A DNA stretch of 63,181 nt, taken from positions 1 to 63,181 of the forward strand of contig WRAF01000007.1 in assembly GCA_009780325.1 (NCBI GenBank). The letters are read 5' to 3'. Positions 59,991 through 63,181 of this stretch are shown here, in pieces. Source of the DNA: Bacillota bacterium. Lineage in GTDB: Bacteria > Bacillota > Clostridia > Christensenellales > Pumilibacteraceae. A program made the translations under genes and the position numbers. The notes below the pieces were generated by a model. That model saw only the letters and a list, made by a program, of their open reading frames with translations, did not search any database and was not told the DNA's origin. Each line of letters starts with the position of its first letter. Position 1 is the stretch's first letter.

Positions 59991-62297
59991 CTAAAGCCTA
60001 ATGGTAGTATGAGTAAGACGCTCAAAAGCAAGAGAAGATAAATATCTGACTGAGCTAGGAATAGAAACCGCAAAAATACGGAATTCGGCTGCTATTATAA
60101 TTGGATAACGCAGTCTGGTAAACGCTCTGCACTCAATCATGACAACGGTGCGGTATGCTCCGTCCATATACACTTGCCTTGGGATATATATCACTTGCGC
60201 TATTATAATAGCAAAGGGCGAAAGCCATCCTCCGACACCTGTGCACCAAACCGAATAAGGCGGCCAAAAAGCATGCAGACCAGCCCGCACAGCAACATCA
60301 TCAGTGCCAAAAATTCTCTCAAAAATAAGCGGTCCGACTTCTTGCGTGTATGCCTGAATCAAATTAAAGCCTCCGCTAAGTCTAGGCGCACCCGGCGTGC
60401 CCGGAGGCATTTTGACTCTAGGCGGGACATTCCAGCCAGCGTTTCTAAACCTCTCATGAGCGCTAGGACCTCTAATAAACATGGTGATTTCGCCATCAGG
60501 CGGAAAGGTAAAAGTGCCGGAAGAGATGGTGATAGGAGTAGGGGAGTTATTGTAGATGGCGGATAGGTTGGATACGCCGTGGAAGGCTTTATAGCCGATG
60601 TATTGGAGGGTGTGAGGGAAGAGGATGGAGTGACCTAGGAAGTGGGAGAAGCCGCGGGGAGCGATTGTTGTGACGGTGAGGGGGATGCCGTATAGATGGA
60701 TGGTGTGAGGGATGATGAGTTTTTGGTCGAAGGTGGAATTGGGTGAGAGGGATACTTGGGCGTATGGGGTGGCGCCTATGCGGGTGAAGTGTAGGGGTGA
60801 TGCCAAATCTTTAGCGGCTCTGACTGCTCTGTAGGCATTTAGAATACGACCTTGAGGTGCTGGTGTTATTTGTTGTTGAGTAGTATTAAAAATGGTTCCA
60901 GTATTAATCATTATTGATTTAAGCTGTCTTGGCTCTAAAAGAGGGTTAACTGACCACATTAAAGCTGCTGCACCGACAACATGGGGCACTGCAAATGAAG
61001 TCCCTCTAACACGCCTATATACTGAGTCACCAGTATGACAAGTGGTGAGTATATCTTGACCAGGGGCAAAAATGCCCACGCTTTCTTGTCCCCAATATGC
61101 AAAACTTGCACGATGTCCATACCAATTTGTTGCACTGACAGATATGACATTATCTCTGCCGTTGACAAATTCAGGGTCACGGTTATAATCAGTAGGCCAG
61201 TCTAGAATAATATCATGATTTCTAGGAGGGTTGTCGTATATACTATTAGCGGCAGCTGTGACAAACAGTCCAGGGTAAGCCAATATTGCTCTTCTCCACC
61301 CAGGGATTTCATCAGGAAGACCTAAACTAAAATTTAGTATGCTAATTGGACGGTCTGTTTTAAATGTTGAAGTAGCATAATCAATAGCCCTCATGATACC
61401 TAGAAAAGCATTATAAATCACTCTTAAAGATACCAGCGTTACATCCCAATTGATACCTGACATACCTCTAGCCGTATTTGTTTGGGCGCCTATTATGCCT
61501 GCAATTTGTGTCCCGTGTCCATCTTCATCTATTATAGGATGACCTGTTGGGTCAGTGAAATTAAAATCCCTACTTAAATACTCATCAACAACCAAATCTT
61601 GGTGCGTTGCTCTGATTCCTGTGTCTATTATGCCGACTATTACTTCATTAGACCCTGTCGTAATGCCCCAAGCTTTGTGGGCATCTATACCGTGCTCTCC
61701 GTTTAGCCCCCATTGTGCTCTGCCAGTGTTGTAATCATTAAAAAACGATGCATCGTTGAATCCTGGGTCATTGGTAGCAACCGACCTAAGTGATGATATG
61801 TAATTTGGATGTGCGCTAATTATATTAGGGTATCGTATAAGTATTTGTATGGCATCCAAAACACCTTGCTTGCAGTTTTCATATAATTTAATAGCAATGG
61901 TTCTTCTATAAATATCATTTTCTATTAATCTGTCACTTATGCTGGCTGTGCCCATTGATTCGGCAATGACTTGCTCTTGCACTATTTTGGTTGTATATTT
62001 GTTTACTTCTATTATGTATCTGATGTGTAGATTAGGGAAATCTAATGGTGTAATTTCATTAAATTTAAAACTTGTTTCTTTATTGAATGAAACAATGACT
62101 ATATTATCTTCAAAGTCATCATCAATGGTGGCAGTGCTAAAATGCCTTGTTTCACTGCTGAATATAGCTGATTCATAAGCATGGACTTTTGCGATGTCTT
62201 GTGCTGCAAGCATTGTTGCTGCAAGCATTGCGACTATTAAAACTGCAATTAGTTTTTTAAAAGCTTGTACTGCTTGTCCAGTTTTTTGTTTTTTCAT
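59991..62297 (-). CDS. secreted subtilisin-like (S8) serine protease with LRR region
   Basis: A 768-aa secreted protease. It has a signal peptide, an N-terminal region (about 35-165) likely to be a propeptide, and an S8 catalytic domain with a fully standard triad: D225 in IIDTGI, H261 in DGHGTQIAG and S434 in GTSFAVPHV. Behind it are a BspA-like leucine-rich repeat (TTIAPRGFSHFLGHS, YIGYKAFHGVSNLS) and a second repeat-like stretch at the very end. ATG 62297 has AAGGAG. A coiled-coil lipoprotein gene lies 53 nt upstream, as in the pair at 23-27 kb. Codons between about 60360 and 60800 are visibly richer in C and G than the rest of the gene. A terminator follows at 59930-59893. Confidence 0.9.
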   Translation of the reverse strand: MKKQKTGQAVQAFKKLIAVLIVAMLAATMLAAQDIAKVHAYESAIFSSETRHFSTATIDDDFEDNIVIVSFNKETSFKFNEITPLDFPNLHIRYIIEVNKYTTKIVQEQVIAESMGTASISDRLIENDIYRRTIAIKLYENCKQGVLDAIQILIRYPNIISAHPNYISSLRSVATNDPGFNDASFFNDYNTGRAQWGLNGEHGIDAHKAWGITTGSNEVIVGIIDTGIRATHQDLVVDEYLSRDFNFTDPTGHPIIDEDGHGTQIAGIIGAQTNTARGMSGINWDVTLVSLRVIYNAFLGIMRAIDYATSTFKTDRPISILNFSLGLPDEIPGWRRAILAYPGLFVTAAANSIYDNPPRNHDIILDWPTDYNRDPEFVNGRDNVISVSATNWYGHRASFAYWGQESVGIFAPGQDILTTCHTGDSVYRRVRGTSFAVPHVVGAAALMWSVNPLLEPRQLKSIMINTGTIFNTTQQQITPAPQGRILNAYRAVRAAKDLASPLHFTRIGATPYAQVSLSPNSTFDQKLIIPHTIHLYGIPLTVTTIAPRGFSHFLGHSILFPHTLQYIGYKAFHGVSNLSAIYNNSPTPITISSGTFTFPPDGEITMFIRGPSAHERFRNAGWNVPPRVKMPPGTPGAPRLSGGFNLIQAYTQEVGPLIFERIFGTDDVAVRAGLHAFWPPYSVWCTGVGGWLSPFAIIIAQVIYIPRQVYMDGAYRTVVMIECRAFTRLRYPIIIAAEFRIFAVSIPSSVRYLSSLAFERLTHTTIRL

Positions 62298-62350
62298 AAA
62301 ATACTCCTTTTGTATTTATAAATTTTTTTCTATAGTGTTTTAAATTTATG

Positions 62351-63181
62351 CTAGTGCCAAGCTTCTCTATTATGGCTAATATTATACAAGTCATAATGAT
62401 GAATGGTGGCAATTTGCTCTATATGATTGACTGTCAATAGGTTTTTATCATAAGCTTGATGTAAGCGAATAAAATTTCCATTATTCCAAACATAGGGATG
62501 CCCATGTCGACCGCGGGGACGTGAGAAAACTATAAACTGGTCACAATATGGAAAAGAATTTCTAAAACTATAGAGGTGTGACTGTGATGATGGAATAAAA
62601 CGAAGACCGGAAGGCTCTTTTTTTAAAAGCTCATATGTCATAACATTCAATCCTCCTTGTACTGCCACATGACGAATCATTATTACAATATTACCATTAA
62701 ATGTACCGTAATAATAAAAGAACATATTTTCCATCGTAAATATTTCAGGAATTAGTGAAAAATCAGGGTTGCTTTGTGCAAGATACTCCATACCATCTTG
62801 TTTGATTTGTTCTATTGTTGCTGCATTAAGAAGACTTTGATACACGCTGTTTATATGCTCTTTTGCCTGCGTCAAAGCTGCGTCTATAGCCCCTATACTT
62901 TCCGCTTTTTCAATATTTGCAATGCCCGATTCAAAATAAGTTTTTATCCGTCCCCAGTTATTAACTGAAAACTCACTTTCATCTAAAGCGTTTAGATGAT
63001 TATGCAATTTTATTATAGCATTAGCTTGATGAAGCGATAATCTCAACAATCTATTCTGCTCTTCTAATTCCTCAATCCTCCTCTGCATTTCGGTTAGCCT
63101 AGGGTCATACACCTCACAACTACTCGCTCCAAACATTACAAAAGAAAACAGCATCACCAACGCCATTCCTAAAACAATAAT
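62351..63181 (-). CDS. coiled-coil lipoprotein paired with a subtilase (5' end outside window)
   Basis: A paralogue of the lipoprotein at 23228. The frame is open to the window edge, and the first visible codons read IIVLG before the Met at 63166, matching the interior of the other signal peptide; the true start is beyond the window. The lipobox is ASSC followed by EVYDP. A coiled coil (MQRRIEELEEQNRLL) comes next, then a domain that resembles the other protein in NWGRI and the region of GIANIEKAESIGAIDAALTQAK. The end is unlike the first copy and slightly shorter. It stands directly upstream of the subtilase gene, so the two are likely co-expressed. Confidence 0.8.
   Translation of the reverse strand: MIVLGMALVMLFSFVMFGASSCEVYDPRLTEMQRRIEELEEQNRLLRLSLHQANAIIKLHNHLNALDESEFSVNNWGRIKTYFESGIANIEKAESIGAIDAALTQAKEHINSVYQSLLNAATIEQIKQDGMEYLAQSNPDFSLIPEIFTMENMFFYYYGTFNGNIVIMIRHVAVQGGLNVMTYELLKKEPSGLRFIPSSQSHLYSFRNSFPYCDQFIVFSRPRGRHGHPYVWNNGNFIRLHQAYDKNLLTVNHIEQIATIHHYDLYNISHNREAWH

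Noticed and set aside
60174-60566. 130-codon plus-strand frame opposite the second subtilase
   Set aside because: It is the antisense shadow of the C-rich patch and shows no ribosome site or family.

Overview
The window is a contiguous, AT-rich chromosomal segment from a low-GC Gram-positive bacterium, most likely an uncultured member of the Clostridia. The support is family content: a compact RpoB/RpoC pair, DUF4364, a TSCPD protein, the radical-SAM/DUF4130 DNA-metabolism pair, a class III fructose-bisphosphatase-like protein, a YkvI-like membrane protein, WalJ/YycJ and RlmH. TGA is used as stop. No tRNA, rRNA, transposase or CRISPR array is visible. Several surface proteins carry BspA-like leucine-rich repeats and InlB-type repeats, which fits a host-associated or polymer-rich habitat (inference).

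Layout. 0.2-3.3 kb: a large RCC1-repeat lipoprotein. 3.5-11.2 kb: rpoB-rpoC behind a strong promoter. 11.3-12.6 kb: a DNA methyltransferase and a frameshifted partner. 12.6-16.5 kb: tilS, trmN6-like, a tandem-HTH regulator, a 51-aa protein and rsmI. 16.8-23.1 kb: radical SAM/DUF4130 pair, WalJ-like nuclease, two CPBP proteases, rlmH and an M14 carboxypeptidase. 23.2-26.8 kb: a lipoprotein/subtilase pair. 26.9-31.8 kb: polA, coaE, a transglycosylase, a WYL regulator and a small protein. 32-41 kb: a degenerate M28 membrane protein, GH95-like hydrolase, DUF624 protein, TPR protein and HD hydrolase. 41.0-42.4 kb: three tandem copies of a small HTH gene plus a divergent structured RNA. 42.4-48.1 kb: YkvI-like protein, KAP NTPase and a P-type ATPase. 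48.5-52.6 kb (minus strand): a zinc-ribbon/LRR membrane protein and an ABC importer. 52.7-59.9 kb: a small membrane protein, a ComEC-like hydrolase with an extreme cysteine-rich tail, valS, a short FBPase III-like phosphatase, TSCPD and DUF4364. 60-63.2 kb: a second lipoprotein/subtilase pair, cut by the window edge.

The most striking system is at 41.08-42.38 kb. Each of three units encodes a 75-aa HTH protein on the plus strand and, divergently, an RNA of about 125 nt with a conserved fold and its own terminator. In every unit one operator fills the spacer of the RNA promoter and a second lies exactly 28 bp away in front of the HTH start. The operator half-sites differ from unit to unit, as do the putative recognition helices. 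This looks like three insulated copies of one regulatory module.

A second theme is translation start. Several genes, including polA, the WalJ-like gene and the KAP NTPase gene, have near-consensus promoters whose predicted +1 falls on or one base before the start codon, so their mRNAs should be leaderless. Exported proteins mostly have clear Shine-Dalgarno sites. Dispersed palindromic repeats with terminator-like hairpins occur in several gaps.
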